Source: Nymphalis io
Lineage: Eukaryota; Arthropoda; Insecta; Lepidoptera; Nymphalidae
Direction: 5' to 3'
Assembly: GCF_905147045.1 (NCBI RefSeq)
Contig: NC_065916.1
Coordinates: 7,728,468 to 7,792,467, forward strand
Length of the DNA: 64,000 nucleotides
Shown: in pieces, positions 63,892 through 64,000 of the stretch
Numbering within the stretch: position 1 is the stretch's first letter
How the letters are laid out: each line of letters opens with the position of its first letter
Made by a program: the position numbers and the translations under genes
Notes under the pieces: generated by a model
What the model saw: the letters and a program-made list of their open reading frames with translations, nothing else
Told to the model about the DNA's origin: nothing
Databases searched by the model: none

Positions 63892-64000
63892 AGAAACTAA
63901 CTATTTAAGATTTAAATCGTCAAGTTATTAAAGTTCATTCCATTCACAATGAAACTATTACCACTCTTTTTGGCATTACGGATTAGACTCGCGTACTGAT
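63892..64000 (-). pseudogene. DDE-like protein C-terminal part, runs off the window
   Basis: On the minus strand the codons for PDQYASLIRNAKK and FIVNGMNF are readable up to the window end, in the same convergent arrangement with the THAP-like ORF as at 50.7 kb. Confidence 0.65.

Overview
The window reads as a piece of an insect, most likely lepidopteran (butterfly or moth), nuclear genome. It is AT-rich, its introns have GT/AG borders, and it carries SINEs and LINEs of the kinds I associate with butterflies and moths. No bacterial operon, CRISPR array, rRNA or complete functional tRNA gene was seen. Almost everything recognisable is mobile DNA; the assignment to Lepidoptera is inference from the repeat families.

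1-8.2 kb: two copies of a ~3.1 kb mosaic repeated with a 4,477-bp period. Each copy joins a Ty3/gypsy pol fragment, a pogo-type transposase tail with a PHD-like finger, an LTR/primer-site/gag segment and a PIF/Harbinger MADF-BESS tail. Between them lie a Harbinger MADF fragment and a small membrane-protein ORF. 8.2-13.4 kb: fragments of several non-LTR retrotransposons.

13.4-20.7 kb: one pogo-like element split by two insertions, a DD41D mariner (copy 1) in its 5' part and a 4.2-kb piggyBac-like element in its catalytic domain. The piggyBac left end is marked by a perfect 57-bp palindrome centred on the TTAA target. 23.0-31.4 kb: a hAT element containing an intact DD41D mariner (copy 2), a Tc1-like element that itself contains an apparently intact piggyBac element, and a DIRS-like fragment.

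31.4-42 kb: AT-rich sequence with decayed repeats, several SINEs and the best candidate host gene, a multi-exon locus (about 36.0-40.8 kb) that could encode a 44-residue peptide. A diverged paralogous segment of this locus lies at about 58.0-60.6 kb. 42.4-46.9 kb: a DD41D mariner remnant, a decayed piggyBac and two LINE fragments, all on the minus strand.

46.9-64 kb: a locally amplified, rearranged repeat family. On the minus strand it encodes an RNase-H/DDE-like protein with FDLQAV, DNCCGQ and GHTQNEAD motifs; on the plus strand it carries a half THAP-like finger. RTE, CR1-like and mariner fragments are inserted in it. This is the most interesting candidate for an under-described element, though its ends were not found. 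The genes do not form a pathway: the window is a layered record of transposition in which nesting gives relative ages.
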